Assembly (NCBI GenBank): GCA_016458225.1
Contig: JAEMGR010000009.1
Coordinates: forward strand, 186,001-250,000
Direction of reading: 5' to 3'
DNA: 64,000 nt
From: Myxococcaceae bacterium JPH2
GTDB lineage: Bacteria > Myxococcota > Myxococcia > Myxococcales > Myxococcaceae
The position numbers were made by a program, and so were the translations under genes. Each line of letters opens with the position of its first letter. The first letter of the stretch is position 1. This document shows, piece after piece, positions 28,568 through 38,501 of this stretch. The notes under the pieces are model-generated. The model saw only the letters and a program-made list of their open reading frames with translations, did no database searches and had not been told where the DNA came from.

Positions 28568-28606
28568 AGCGCCTCCCATGATTGCATGGCGAGGCGCTTT
28601 TCTTTG
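28568..28606 (+). terminator. Rho-independent terminator after the NfeD-SPFH operon
   Basis: AGCGCCTCCCATG pairs with CATGGCGAGGCGCT across an ATTG loop with a single bulge. The stem of about 13 bp is followed by TTTCTTT. It ends the operon 20 bp past the stop of the SPFH gene. Confidence 0.85.
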
Positions 28607-28643
28607 GATTACTGCGGCCTCCTCAACGCGAGGAGCACGCACC

Positions 28644-29579
28644 ATGGTCCAGCTCGGCACGAGCGCGCTGAACGTCTCCCCCCTCTGTCTGGGTGGCAAT
28701 GTCTTCGGATGGACAGCCACCGAGCCGCAGACCTTCGCGGTCCTGGATGCCTACGCGGCGGCCGGGGGCAACTTCGTCGACACCGCCGACGTGTATTCCG
28801 CGTGGATCCCCGGCAACTCAGGCGGCGAGTCCGAGACCCTCCTGGGAAAGTGGATGGCCTCGCGCCACAACCGCGCGAACGTGATTGTGGCCACCAAGGT
28901 GGGCCAGCTCTCCGGACGCAAGGGATTGTCCGCCGCCAACATCCGCGCCGCCGCCGAGGACTCCCTGCGCCGGCTGAAGACCGATTACATCGACCTGTAT
29001 TACGCACACATCGACGACGGCTCACCGCTCGAGGAGACGCTGGGCGCGTTCGACGCGCTCGTGCGCGAGGGCAAGGTGCGAGCCCTGGGCGCCTCCAACT
29101 ACTCGGCCGAGCGGCTGGCCCAGGCGCTCGAGGTCTCGCGCCGCAATGGCCTGGCGCGCTACGTGGCCCTGCAGCCCCACTACAACCTGATGGAGCGCGC
29201 GGGCTTCGAGGGCTCGCTCCAATCGCTGTGTGAGCGCGAGAAGCTCGGCACCCTGCCCTACTTCGCGCTCGCGGCGGGCTTCCTCACCGGCAAGTACCGG
29301 CCCGGCCAGCGCGTGGAGAGCGCCCGCGCCGAGCGCGCCCGTGCCTATCTGAATCCGCGCGGCCTGCGCGTCCTCGCCGCGCTCGATGAGGTGGCTTCCG
29401 CGCAGCGCACCACCGTGTCCGCCGTGGCGCTCGCCTGGCTGCGTGCCCAGCCCTCGGTCGCGTCCCCCATCGCCAGCGCGCGCACCGTCGAGCAGCTCCA
29501 GGACCTGCTGCCCATGCTCCAGCTTCAGTTGAGCGCGGAACAGGTCCGCCTGCTGACCGAAGCCTCCGCCGAGCCGTGA
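28644..29579 (+). CDS. Aldo/keto reductase
   Basis: This 311-residue NADPH-dependent oxidoreductase of the aldo/keto reductase superfamily starts at ATG 28644 with GAGGAG eight nt before. MVQLGTSALNVSPLCLGGN is the typical N-terminus. NFVDTADVYSAW has the catalytic Asp and Tyr, VIVATKVGQ the Lys, and YYAHIDDG the His region. SPIASARTVEQLQDLL forms the cofactor-binding end. In-frame sequence upstream to 28578 overlaps the terminator and is not coding. A second, different aldo/keto reductase lies at 48159. The substrate is unknown, and the gene stands alone. Confidence 0.9.
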   Translation: MVQLGTSALNVSPLCLGGNVFGWTATEPQTFAVLDAYAAAGGNFVDTADVYSAWIPGNSGGESETLLGKWMASRHNRANVIVATKVGQLSGRKGLSAANIRAAAEDSLRRLKTDYIDLYYAHIDDGSPLEETLGAFDALVREGKVRALGASNYSAERLAQALEVSRRNGLARYVALQPHYNLMERAGFEGSLQSLCEREKLGTLPYFALAAGFLTGKYRPGQRVESARAERARAYLNPRGLRVLAALDEVASAQRTTVSAVALAWLRAQPSVASPIASARTVEQLQDLLPMLQLQLSAEQVRLLTEASAEP

Positions 29580-29607
29580 GTCCGCCGGCCGCGCGGGGAG
29601 CGAGCAG

Positions 29608-29636
29608 TTGCATCATCTGCGCGCGCCGTTTATAGC
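29608..29636 (+). promoter_or_regulatory. Candidate sigma-70-type promoter of the ABC-F gene
   Basis: TTGCAT and TATAGC are separated by exactly 17 nt, about 180 bp upstream of the ABC-F start. AT-rich boxes are rare here, which raises the interest. A transcript from about 29643 would contain the whole leader hairpin. Confidence 0.45.
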
Positions 29637-29738
29637 TAGCTGCGCTGTTCGACGCGTCATCCCGAGGGCCGCCGCCCTCTTGTCGCTCTGGAGGGACCCG
29701 CCCTCCGCCACACGAGGTCGTCACACCCTTGCGCCTGC

Positions 29739-29808
29739 ACTCCTGAATCCCCGGTTGCCGTTGACGTACCCCTTCGCGCTCTTCGGGGCGTGATCCGGAT
29801 TCAGGAGT
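29739..29808 (+). promoter_or_regulatory. Leader hairpin that sequesters the ABC-F ribosome-binding site
   Basis: ACTCCTGAATCC (29739-29750) and GGATTCAGGAGT (29797-29808) are perfectly complementary over 12 bp. The right arm contains CAGGAG, the ribosome site for the TTG start at 29815. The 46-nt loop holds an inner CCCC/GGGG stem. A five-codon frame, TTG-CGC-CTG-CAC-TCC-TGA (29729-29746), preceded by GAGG, ends inside the left arm. A ribosome stalled there would open the hairpin, as in translational attenuators of resistance genes. Confidence 0.6.
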
Positions 29809-29814
29809 CGCTGC

Positions 29815-31329
<1,515 letters not shown>

Positions 31330-31385
31330 GACGCGAGACACCAATCCCTGTCGCGCCCCCGGAACCCTACCTTTCCGGTGCTTCT

Positions 31386-31405
31386 CCAGAATTACAAGTT
31401 TCTGG
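31386..31405. promoter_or_regulatory. CCAGAA-N8-TTCTGG inverted repeat upstream of the CARDB lipoprotein gene
   Basis: A perfect 6-bp dyad lies 77 bp before the lipoprotein start and 57 bp after the ABC-F stop. TTCTGG and CCAGAA half-sites recur at about 31421 and 31454. It may be an operator; no T-run follows, so it is unlikely to be a terminator. Confidence 0.35.
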
Positions 31406-31481
31406 TAACTCCCCGACCTGTTCTGGAGTGGACGAAGGGCCGGCAGCGCCGCTCCAGAACCCCTCACAGGAAGGGGAGTCC

Positions 31482-34400
31482 ATGAAACGGCAACAACCGA
31501 CGTCGAGCATCACCCGCCTGCTTTGGCTCGCGGGGATGCTTGCGGCAGTGGGCTGTGGTGGCGCAGGTGATTCCAACGCGACAGACACCTTGGGCAAGAA
31601 AGGGCAGGCGCTCGTCTCCGCGCCGGATCTCGTCATCACGTCTCTGAGTGGTCCCCCCAGCGCCACCCCGGGCGGCGCCTTCACGGCGACCGTGAAGGTG
31701 TGCAACATCGGCACGGCGGGCTCCTCCAACGCGCGACTGGAGCTGTATCTCTCCACCACCGCGACCTTGGTCTATCCGCCCGCGCCCCCGGCCTCGGGCC
31801 AGATGCTCATCGGCTCGCTGGATGTGCCGGGCCTGATGAATGGCCAGTGCGCGACGCGCACGGTCCCCGCCTATGCCTCAATCCCTCCGGGTGGGTCGCC
31901 GGACTCCGCCTACTCCCTGGGCGCGGTCATCGACGCGAACCAGGCCCAGTCGGAGCTGCGTGAGGACAACAACACGTTCGTCGCGGGGTTGATGGGCGTG
32001 GGCAACCGCTTGGACCTCGTCGTCACCCGCGTGAGCGCGCCCGCGAGCGTGCGCCCGGGGAACGCCTTCACCGCTTCCGTCACCGTCTGCAACCAGGGCA
32101 CGTCCTCGACGAACGCCAGCAACATCCCCGTGGAGCTGTACCTGTCCACCGTCCCCAGCCTCACGATGCCCGGCATGGGCGTGCCCCCGCCGCCCACGCA
32201 GATGATGCTGGGCGCCACGACCGTGAGCTGGCTCGCCCAGGGACAGTGCACCACGCGCTCGCTGACCGTGAACGCCTACCTGCCCCCCGCCGCGACGGGG
32301 GACGGCGCCTATACGCTGGGCGCCATCGTGGATTCGTACCGCTCCGAGCAGGAGCTGCGTGAGGACAACAACGTCTTCATCAGCGGCCTCATCGGCGTGG
32401 GCAACCGCTCCGACCTCGTCATCACCCGGCTGAGCGCGCCGCCCAGCGTGACGCCGGGCAACCCCTTCACCGCGTCCCTCACCGTCTGCAACCAGGGCAC
32501 CAACCCCACGAACACCAGCAACATCCCGGTGGAGCTGTACCTGTCCACCGTGGCCAGCCTCACCTCGCCGCCCACGCCGCCCCCGGCGACGCAGCGGATG
32601 ATCGGCTCCACGCAACTGCCCATGGTTCCGCCGGGCCAGTGCCTCACCGTCGACGTGTCCGTCTCCGCCCAGCTTCCTCCGGCGGCCACGGGCGACGGGG
32701 CCTACACGCTGGGCGCCATCGTCGATCCGTATGGCTATGAGCAGGAGCTGCGCGAGGACAACAACGTCTTCATCAGCGGGCTCGTGGGCGTGGGCTATCG
32801 CTCGGACCTCGTCGTCACCCGCGTGAGCGCGCCAGCCAGCGTGACGCAGGGAGGTCCGTTCATCGCCTCCGTCACCGTCTGCAACCAGGGCACGTCGACC
32901 ACGGGCGCCAGCAACATCCCCGTGGAGGTGTACCTGTCCACCGTGGCCAGCCTCGCCGCGCCCGTCTCGGGCGGCCCCTATGCGCCTCCGCCGAGCCAGA
33001 TCATGCTCAGCTCGTTCTCCCTGTCGTACCTCGCGCAGGGGCAGTGCACCACGAGAGACCTGCAGGTGAACGCGTACCTGCCTCCCGAGGCCACCCCCGA
33101 CACCGCGCTCTTCGTCGGCGCCATCGTCGATCCGTACGGCTATGAGATGGAGCTGCGCGAGGACAACAACACCTTCGTCGGCGGGCTCATCGGCGTGGGC
33201 AATCGCTCGGACCTCGTCATCACCCAGCTGAGCGCGCCGCCCAGCGTGCGGATGAGCGCCCCTTTCACCGCATCCGTCACCGTCTGCAACCAGGGCACGT
33301 CCACGACGAGCAGCAGCAACATCCCCGTGGAGCTGTACCTGTCCACCGTCCCCAGCCTCGCGCTGCCGGGCATGGGCGCCCCGCCGCCGTCCACGCAGAC
33401 GGTGCTGGGCTCCGTCTCGCTGTCCTCGCTCGCGCCGGGGCAGTGCGTGACTCGCAGCCTCACGGTGAACGCCTACCTGCCTCCGGACAGCACGGGTGAC
33501 GGCGCCTATACGCTGGGCGCCATCGTGGATCCGTACCGCTCCGAGCAGGAGCTGCGCGAGGACAACAACGTCTTCATCAGCGGCCTCATCGGCGTGGGCA
33601 ACCGCTCCGACCTCGTCGTCACCCAGGTGAGCGGTCCCCCCAGCGTGATGCCTGGCGCGGCGTTCACCGCCACCGTCACCGTCTGCAACCAGGGCACCAC
33701 GATGACGAGCGCCAGCAACATCCCCGTGGAGCTGTACCTGTCCACCCTCCCCACGCTCACCGCGCCGTCGCCCATGTCCGGGCCTCCGCCCAGCACGCAG
33801 AGCCTGCTGGGCGCGCTCGCGCTCACGCCCCTCGACGTGGGGCAGTGCACCACGCGCACCCTGACGGTGAACGCCTACCCGCCTCCGCCGACTTCGCCTT
33901 TGGCGGACCGGGCCTACTACCTGGGCGCCATCGTGGATTCGTTCGGCAGTGAGCTGGAGCTGCGCGAGGACAACAACACCTTCATCGGCGGACTCGTCGG
34001 GGTGGGCACCAGTCCCGACCTCGTCGTCACGCAGGTGACGGGCCCCGCCAGCGTGCGCTCGGGCACCTCGTTCACGGCCGTCGTCACCGTGTGCAACCAG
34101 GGCACGTACCCGATGAGCTACACCGCGCTCCCGGCGGAGCTGTACCTGTCCACCACCTCCACGCTCGCCCTTCCGTCCCCGTCCGGCCCGGGCCCGATGA
34201 ACCCCAATCAGATGCGGGTGGGCATCCTCACCCTGCCGCAGCTCGCGCCCGGTCAGTGCACCACCCAGACGGTGCAGGCCTACGCGGACCTCCCGCCCTC
34301 GAACACCGGCGACGGGGCCTACTACCTGGGCGCCATCGTGGATCCGAACCGCTCCGAGCCGGAGCTGCGCGAGGACAACAACACCTTCGTCGCGGGCCTC

Positions 34401-34826
34401 ATCGGCGTGGGCAATCGCTCGGACCTCGTCGTCACCCAGGTGACCGCTCCGACGAGCGTGCGCATCGGCGCTCCGTTCACCGCCACCGTCACCGTGTGCA
34501 ACCGAGGCACGGCCATGGTCATGAACAACAACATCGCCGTGGAGCTGTACATCTCCACCGTGCCCCGCATCACCCCGCCTCCGTCGCCGCCCTCGGGGCC
34601 CGCGCCCACGAGCCAGCTCATGTTGAGCTACCTCGTCATCTCGCCGCTCGACGCGGGGCAGTGCACCACGCGCACGATGAACCCCAACGCGTACCTCCCC
34701 TCCGACGCGGGTGGCCTCGCCGGGGTGTATTCCCTGGGCGTGATCGTTGACTCGTACCGCCAGGAGCTGGAGCTGCGCGAGGACAACAACATCTCGGCGC
34801 TCTCCTCGTTGTTCGTGTTGCCGTAG
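31482..34826 (+). CDS. Lipoprotein with eight CARDB-like repeats
   Basis: AAGGGGAG precedes ATG 31482. The 1114-residue protein has a signal peptide with lipobox (LLWLAGMLAAVGCGG) and then eight repeats of 129-136 residues. Each begins with D-L-V-V/I-T-x-(V/L)-(S/T)-x-P-x-S-V and ends with ELREDNN followed by GL-(I/V)-GVG. Each contains VTVCNQGT and VELYLSTV and one paired Cys per half. This matches the CARDB (cell adhesion related domain) pattern, an immunoglobulin-like fold found in surface proteins of bacteria and archaea. It probably forms a rod on the cell surface, with disulphide-stabilised domains. The ligand is unknown. Confidence 0.85.
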   Translation: MKRQQPTSSITRLLWLAGMLAAVGCGGAGDSNATDTLGKKGQALVSAPDLVITSLSGPPSATPGGAFTATVKVCNIGTAGSSNARLELYLSTTATLVYPPAPPASGQMLIGSLDVPGLMNGQCATRTVPAYASIPPGGSPDSAYSLGAVIDANQAQSELREDNNTFVAGLMGVGNRLDLVVTRVSAPASVRPGNAFTASVTVCNQGTSSTNASNIPVELYLSTVPSLTMPGMGVPPPPTQMMLGATTVSWLAQGQCTTRSLTVNAYLPPAATGDGAYTLGAIVDSYRSEQELREDNNVFISGLIGVGNRSDLVITRLSAPPSVTPGNPFTASLTVCNQGTNPTNTSNIPVELYLSTVASLTSPPTPPPATQRMIGSTQLPMVPPGQCLTVDVSVSAQLPPAATGDGAYTLGAIVDPYGYEQELREDNNVFISGLVGVGYRSDLVVTRVSAPASVTQGGPFIASVTVCNQGTSTTGASNIPVEVYLSTVASLAAPVSGGPYAPPPSQIMLSSFSLSYLAQGQCTTRDLQVNAYLPPEATPDTALFVGAIVDPYGYEMELREDNNTFVGGLIGVGNRSDLVITQLSAPPSVRMSAPFTASVTVCNQGTSTTSSSNIPVELYLSTVPSLALPGMGAPPPSTQTVLGSVSLSSLAPGQCVTRSLTVNAYLPPDSTGDGAYTLGAIVDPYRSEQELREDNNVFISGLIGVGNRSDLVVTQVSGPPSVMPGAAFTATVTVCNQGTTMTSASNIPVELYLSTLPTLTAPSPMSGPPPSTQSLLGALALTPLDVGQCTTRTLTVNAYPPPPTSPLADRAYYLGAIVDSFGSELELREDNNTFIGGLVGVGTSPDLVVTQVTGPASVRSGTSFTAVVTVCNQGTYPMSYTALPAELYLSTTSTLALPSPSGPGPMNPNQMRVGILTLPQLAPGQCTTQTVQAYADLPPSNTGDGAYYLGAIVDPNRSEPELREDNNTFVAGLIGVGNRSDLVVTQVTAPTSVRIGAPFTATVTVCNRGTAMVMNNNIAVELYISTVPRITPPPSPPSGPAPTSQLMLSYLVISPLDAGQCTTRTMNPNAYLPSDAGGLAGVYSLGVIVDSYRQELELREDNNISALSSLFVLP
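31626..34826 (+). repeat. Eight tandem coding repeats of about 390-410 bp
   Basis: Units begin at about 31626, 32013, 32412, 32805, 33210, 33609, 34017 and 34422. Spacing is 387, 399, 393, 405, 399, 408 and 405 bp, always a multiple of three. Middle units are most alike, for example the segment encoding GDGAYTLGAIVD, which suggests expansion by unequal exchange. Confidence 0.9.
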
Positions 34827-34953
34827 TCGTCGCGAAACTGGGACGCGTCCTCGCTCGGTGCTGCATGCGCCGGGCGAGGCGCGATATCCCCTGCGCCCTT
34901 TCGGATGAGCGACTAGCGTGGAGCCGCTGAGTCCTCGCCGGAAGGAAGCGCGC

Positions 34954-36201
34954 ATGTCCCATCGAAACTTCAGTCGGAGTGAGTTCCTCGCCCTCACGGG
35001 CCTGCTCGCGGGCACCTCGCTCCTGCCGACCTCCGCGAACGCGGCCCCTGGCAAGCCCGCCGCTCCCGCGAGCACGGGCGGCGCTGCCCCGGCTCGCCCG
35101 ACGTCACCGCCGCCCTCGCCGGACGAGTGGGAGCGGCTGCGTCACGCCTGCCGCGCCGCCATCCCGCATGAGATTCCCAGCGACGACGGATCCGAACTCA
35201 TCCGCGTGGGCGAGTGGATGAAGCGCCAGGGCATCCGCGGGGACTTCTACGGCAACAGCGAGTTCATCCAGGCCTTCGAGAAGCGCATCGCGGAGATGCT
35301 CGGCTTCGAGGACGGCTGCTACATGCCCACCGGCACCATGGGCCAACTCATCCTCCTGCGCATCCACGCGGACACCACGGGCAAGCGCAGCTTCGGCGTC
35401 CACCCGTCCTCGCACCACGTGATGCATGAGGACGATGCAGAGTCCGAGCTGCATGGATTGCAACCCGTGCTGCTCGGGCCGTGGAGCCGCCCGCTGCTGG
35501 GCAACGACGTGCGCGAGGCCCGCGAGCCGCTCGGCTCGGTGAGCGTGGAGCTGCCCGTGCGCTGGCTGGGCGGACAGCTCCAGACGTGGGAGCAGTTGGA
35601 GGACCTGAAGCACGCGTGCCAGGAGCGCGGCGTGAAGCTGCACATGGATGGCGCGCGGCTGTGGGAGAGCCAGCCCTTCTATGGCCGCTCCTACGCGGAC
35701 ATCTGCCGAGGCTTCGACTCCGTCTACGTCTCCCTCTACAAGATGGTGGGCGCGCTCAGCGGCGCCATGGTGGTGGGCAGCAAGGAGCTGATGCGCTCCG
35801 CGCGCCTCTGGCGTCACCGGCACGGTGGCAACCTGTTCCAGATGACGCCCTACGTGGCCTCGGCGGCCATGCGCCTGGACGCCGCGCTCGCGCGCATCCC
35901 CGCCTACGTCCAGCGCGCGCGCACGCTCACCGAGGCCCTGGCCGCGGACGCGCGCATCACCGTGCTGCCCCGCCCCGTGCAGACGAACATGTTCCACGTC
36001 TTCCTGCGCGGCGACCCCATGGACTTGATGCGCCAGCGCGACCGCATCGCGAAGGAGAGCGGCATCTGGGTGGCGGATGGCTTCGGCCGCACCCGCGTGC
36101 CCGGCATCGCGCAGACAGAGATTCAGATCGGCGAGGGCCTGGGCAAGCTCACCGACGCGGAGGCCGCGCGCGCGTTCTGGCGGCTGCTCGAGCCGGCTTA
36201 G
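34954..36201 (+). CDS. Exported threonine-aldolase-like PLP enzyme
   Basis: This 415-residue protein starts at ATG 34954, with GGAAGGA just upstream. Residues 1-33 look like an export signal (NFSRSEFLALTGLLAGTSLL, then TSANA); the S-R-S-E-F-L is close to a Tat motif but lacks the second Arg. The rest is a fold-type-I PLP enzyme of the threonine aldolase/beta-eliminating lyase family. FYGNSEFIQAFEKRIAEMLG and MPTGTMGQL form the cofactor phosphate region, LHMDGARLWES the PLP Asp, and YVSLYKMVGALSGAM the Schiff-base Lys263. The canonical enzymes are cytoplasmic, so export is unusual. Its 3' end overlaps the convergent gene by 53 bp. Confidence 0.82.
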   Translation: MSHRNFSRSEFLALTGLLAGTSLLPTSANAAPGKPAAPASTGGAAPARPTSPPPSPDEWERLRHACRAAIPHEIPSDDGSELIRVGEWMKRQGIRGDFYGNSEFIQAFEKRIAEMLGFEDGCYMPTGTMGQLILLRIHADTTGKRSFGVHPSSHHVMHEDDAESELHGLQPVLLGPWSRPLLGNDVREAREPLGSVSVELPVRWLGGQLQTWEQLEDLKHACQERGVKLHMDGARLWESQPFYGRSYADICRGFDSVYVSLYKMVGALSGAMVVGSKELMRSARLWRHRHGGNLFQMTPYVASAAMRLDAALARIPAYVQRARTLTEALAADARITVLPRPVQTNMFHVFLRGDPMDLMRQRDRIAKESGIWVADGFGRTRVPGIAQTEIQIGEGLGKLTDAEAARAFWRLLEPA

Positions 36202-37312
36202 CCGCCTCGCCCGCGACGCGGACCTCGAAGTCCCGAGCCTCCGGCTCCATGAAGCGCAGGAGGGCCTCGCCCTCCTCCGTGAGCGCCGTTCGCACCGGCT
36301 TCGTCAACGCACCGAAGGGCTCCAGCTCCAGCGCCGCCACCGAGCGCTTGAGTTCGCAGGACCAGGTGCCCGCCGCGAAGCCGTCCACCAGGAACGTGGG
36401 CAGGATGCGCAGGTTCGCCTTGGAGATGAGCTTGCGATGCGCATCCGCCACCACGCGCGTGCGGTCATCGTGGCCCAGGATCAAGTTGTCGAAGTCGGGG
36501 AGGAAGCGCACGGGCGCCTCCACGTCCTCGGACGGCCGCGGCGCCTTCGGCAGATCGAAGAGTTCACGGCCCCGCTCATCGCGGAACGTCACCAGTTGGG
36601 GACGCAGTGACTCGAAGGTGTCTTTCAGTCGAGAGAGGCCGGACCACTCCTGCGCATCGGTGACCGAAGCCGGGCCGAACGCCGCGAGGTAGCGCAGCAC
36701 GAGTTCCCGGGGCGACACGTCAGTGCTCAGCGGAGCGCCCAGCCACGTCTCCGCCACCGCGAAGTCCGTGGTGCCCGGGAATGCCCACGCGTCGTCCTCG
36801 GTGGGCACCTGGAGCACGGGCAGCGACATCCGCACGGTGAAGCCCATGGCCCGCTCGTCGAACTTCGGATGGCGCGCGACGAGGAAGTCCCGCAGGGCCT
36901 CGAAGGGGCGCGGCTGCTCGTCGAAGAAGGCCCGCGCCTCCGCCACCAGCGCCGGCACGTCCAGGTTCTCCGCGCGCTCGCGCAGGATGGACTTCGCCGA
37001 CTGCGTGAACAGCTCCTGGAACACGGCCCGCTGCGCGCGGTAGTCCCTCGCGCTCGCCAGGTGCAGCGTGCCGCGCATCAGCGTGCCCCGGACCACCTTG
37101 CGCGACAGCAGCAGCTTCGAGAGGTCCTCGCGCTGGAAGTCGCGCACGCGAGACCACAAGCCCAGGAAGGGCGGACGGGCCAATTGCGCCTGGAGTCCCG
37201 CGAGGCGCTCGACCGCATCGAGCGTGGAGACCTTCTCGCGAGACAGCAGCATCTGTCGCGCGAGCGTGGCCCGGTTGATTTGGCGCCGAGTCAGCGTGGG
37301 GGAGACGGACAT
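36149..37312 (-). CDS. AlkZ/YcaQ-like winged-helix protein (putative DNA glycosylase)
   Basis: This 387-residue protein belongs to the winged-helix (HTH_42) family that includes DNA interstrand-crosslink glycosylases AlkZ and YcaQ. It opens TLTRRQINRATLARQMLL, and VERLAGLQAQLARPPFLGLW carries the family's Q-x-Q motif (Q-A-Q here), the catalytic loop in characterised members. RGTLMRGTLHLASARDY and the central LVLRYLAAFGPASVTDAQEW are further family blocks; PDFDNLILGHDDR lies near the end. The basic tail (AAARTRARPPRR) runs 53 bp into the convergent upstream gene. It may unhook bulky or crosslinked lesions made by natural products. Some relatives have no known activity. Confidence 0.8.
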   Translation of the reverse strand: MSVSPTLTRRQINRATLARQMLLSREKVSTLDAVERLAGLQAQLARPPFLGLWSRVRDFQREDLSKLLLSRKVVRGTLMRGTLHLASARDYRAQRAVFQELFTQSAKSILRERAENLDVPALVAEARAFFDEQPRPFEALRDFLVARHPKFDERAMGFTVRMSLPVLQVPTEDDAWAFPGTTDFAVAETWLGAPLSTDVSPRELVLRYLAAFGPASVTDAQEWSGLSRLKDTFESLRPQLVTFRDERGRELFDLPKAPRPSEDVEAPVRFLPDFDNLILGHDDRTRVVADAHRKLISKANLRILPTFLVDGFAAGTWSCELKRSVAALELEPFGALTKPVRTALTEEGEALLRFMEPEARDFEVRVAGEAAKPARAAARTRARPPRR

Positions 37313-37344
37313 TCCCCCACGCTAGTGGAGCCGATGGACTCGCG

Positions 37345-38484
37345 TCACATCGACTTGCAGTCACGCCACTGGAGCCCCGCCGTGGAGGCGAAATCTAGCA
37401 ACTGCGGCAGCGCCACGTGCACCTTGTCGTGCACGTCGTGGAACAACACGATGCCTCGCCGCCACAGCAGCATCAGGCTGACGAGCCGGTCCGTCATGGG
37501 CGCCGGGCCAATCTTCGCGTTCCAGTCCTGCGAGTCGATGTTCCACAGCACCACCGACGCGCCCTCGCCCTTCAGGAACGTCGTCAGCTCCGCCGAGCGC
37601 TGGCCATACGGCGGCCGGAACAGCACCTTCGCGTTGCCCTGGATGCCGAGCGACGCGATGAGGCCGCGCGAGCCCTCCAGCGAGTCCTTCCAGGTGGCGA
37701 GCTTCTGGTGCGACGTGTGCGTCTGCCCGTGCGATCCCACGCACTGCCCCTGGTACAGCGCCTGGAGGCTCTCCGCGCTCGTCTTCGTCTGCCGCGTCTT
37801 CAGCGAGTCCCCGAGCACGAAGAAGATGCCGTTCGCCTTGCGGGCCTTCAGCATCGCCATGAGGCGGTCCGTCCCGCCGCCCGCGGGCGTGGGCCCGTCA
37901 TCGAACGTGAGCAGGAACTGCCGGTCCGGCCAGTCCGAGCCCGTCACCTCGCCCGGCGCCAGCGTGAGGATCTCACTGGTGGGCCCGGGGAACAGCGCCG
38001 CAAGCCGCAGCTGCTCCTTCGCATAGAGGCCATAGAAGCGCGTGGCCATCTCCAGCCACGCCTGATGGCTGGCCGGCACGCCCGCCGCGAACGACTGTCC
38101 CTGCGCGACGACGTTCGCGGCGGTGGGGGCCGCGCCCTCGCAGCCCAGCTCGCTCGGGGCGGCACACGCCACGCGCGCCGCCTTCAGGTTCTCCGCCACG
38201 CGCCCCTTCACCTCGCCCAGCCAGCGGCGCACGGAGTCCTCGTGCACCTGCTTCACCCCGAGCAGCGTGCTCAGGGTGGCCACGTCGCTCCCTTCCAGCT
38301 CGCCCAGCGCGTTGGCGAAGGCGAGGTTCTCCGCGCGGGACGCCCGATCGAAATCCTTCGGGGAGCGGATGGGCTCGGGCCACAGCGAGCGATCCGCCGA
38401 GGCCACCTCCTTGGGACCCGCGGCCTGGGCCACCGGCCCGAGTACGAGGAGCGACGCGACAAGGAATGGAATGGATGGGCGCAT
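37345..38484 (-). CDS. Secreted polysaccharide deacetylase (NodB family)
   Basis: This 379-residue protein starts with a signal peptide (MRPSIPFLVASLLVLGPVAQA). A helical region (30-185) precedes a NodB homology domain. It shows TFDDGPT with the catalytic base and metal Asp, SHGQTHTSHQ with the metal His pair, FRPPYGQRS, WNIDSQDW and IVLFHDVH with the final catalytic His. All canonical motifs are present. It should remove N-acetyl groups from peptidoglycan or an exopolysaccharide in the periplasm or outside. It lies 17 bp downstream of the TPR gene on the same strand, likely in one operon. Confidence 0.9.
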   Translation of the reverse strand: MRPSIPFLVASLLVLGPVAQAAGPKEVASADRSLWPEPIRSPKDFDRASRAENLAFANALGELEGSDVATLSTLLGVKQVHEDSVRRWLGEVKGRVAENLKAARVACAAPSELGCEGAAPTAANVVAQGQSFAAGVPASHQAWLEMATRFYGLYAKEQLRLAALFPGPTSEILTLAPGEVTGSDWPDRQFLLTFDDGPTPAGGGTDRLMAMLKARKANGIFFVLGDSLKTRQTKTSAESLQALYQGQCVGSHGQTHTSHQKLATWKDSLEGSRGLIASLGIQGNAKVLFRPPYGQRSAELTTFLKGEGASVVLWNIDSQDWNAKIGPAPMTDRLVSLMLLWRRGIVLFHDVHDKVHVALPQLLDFASTAGLQWRDCKSM

Positions 38485-38501
38485 GGCGGAGTCGTCCTGA
38501 C

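Noticed and set aside
29608-29793. A 61-codon leader frame with TTG start before the ABC-F gene
   Set aside because: Its start coincides with the -35 box of the candidate promoter, so it may not be on the transcript. It has no family match. The shorter five-codon frame fits an attenuator better, though neither is proven.
31626-34826. Regular repeats considered as a CRISPR or minisatellite array
   Set aside because: Unit length of about 400 bp, divisibility by three and protein-level conservation show coding domain repeats.
31878-35075. A 1065-codon minus-strand open frame
   Set aside because: It is a shadow of the repeated CARDB gene. The repeats and high GC keep the antisense frame open; its residues are mostly His, Arg, Gly and Ala.
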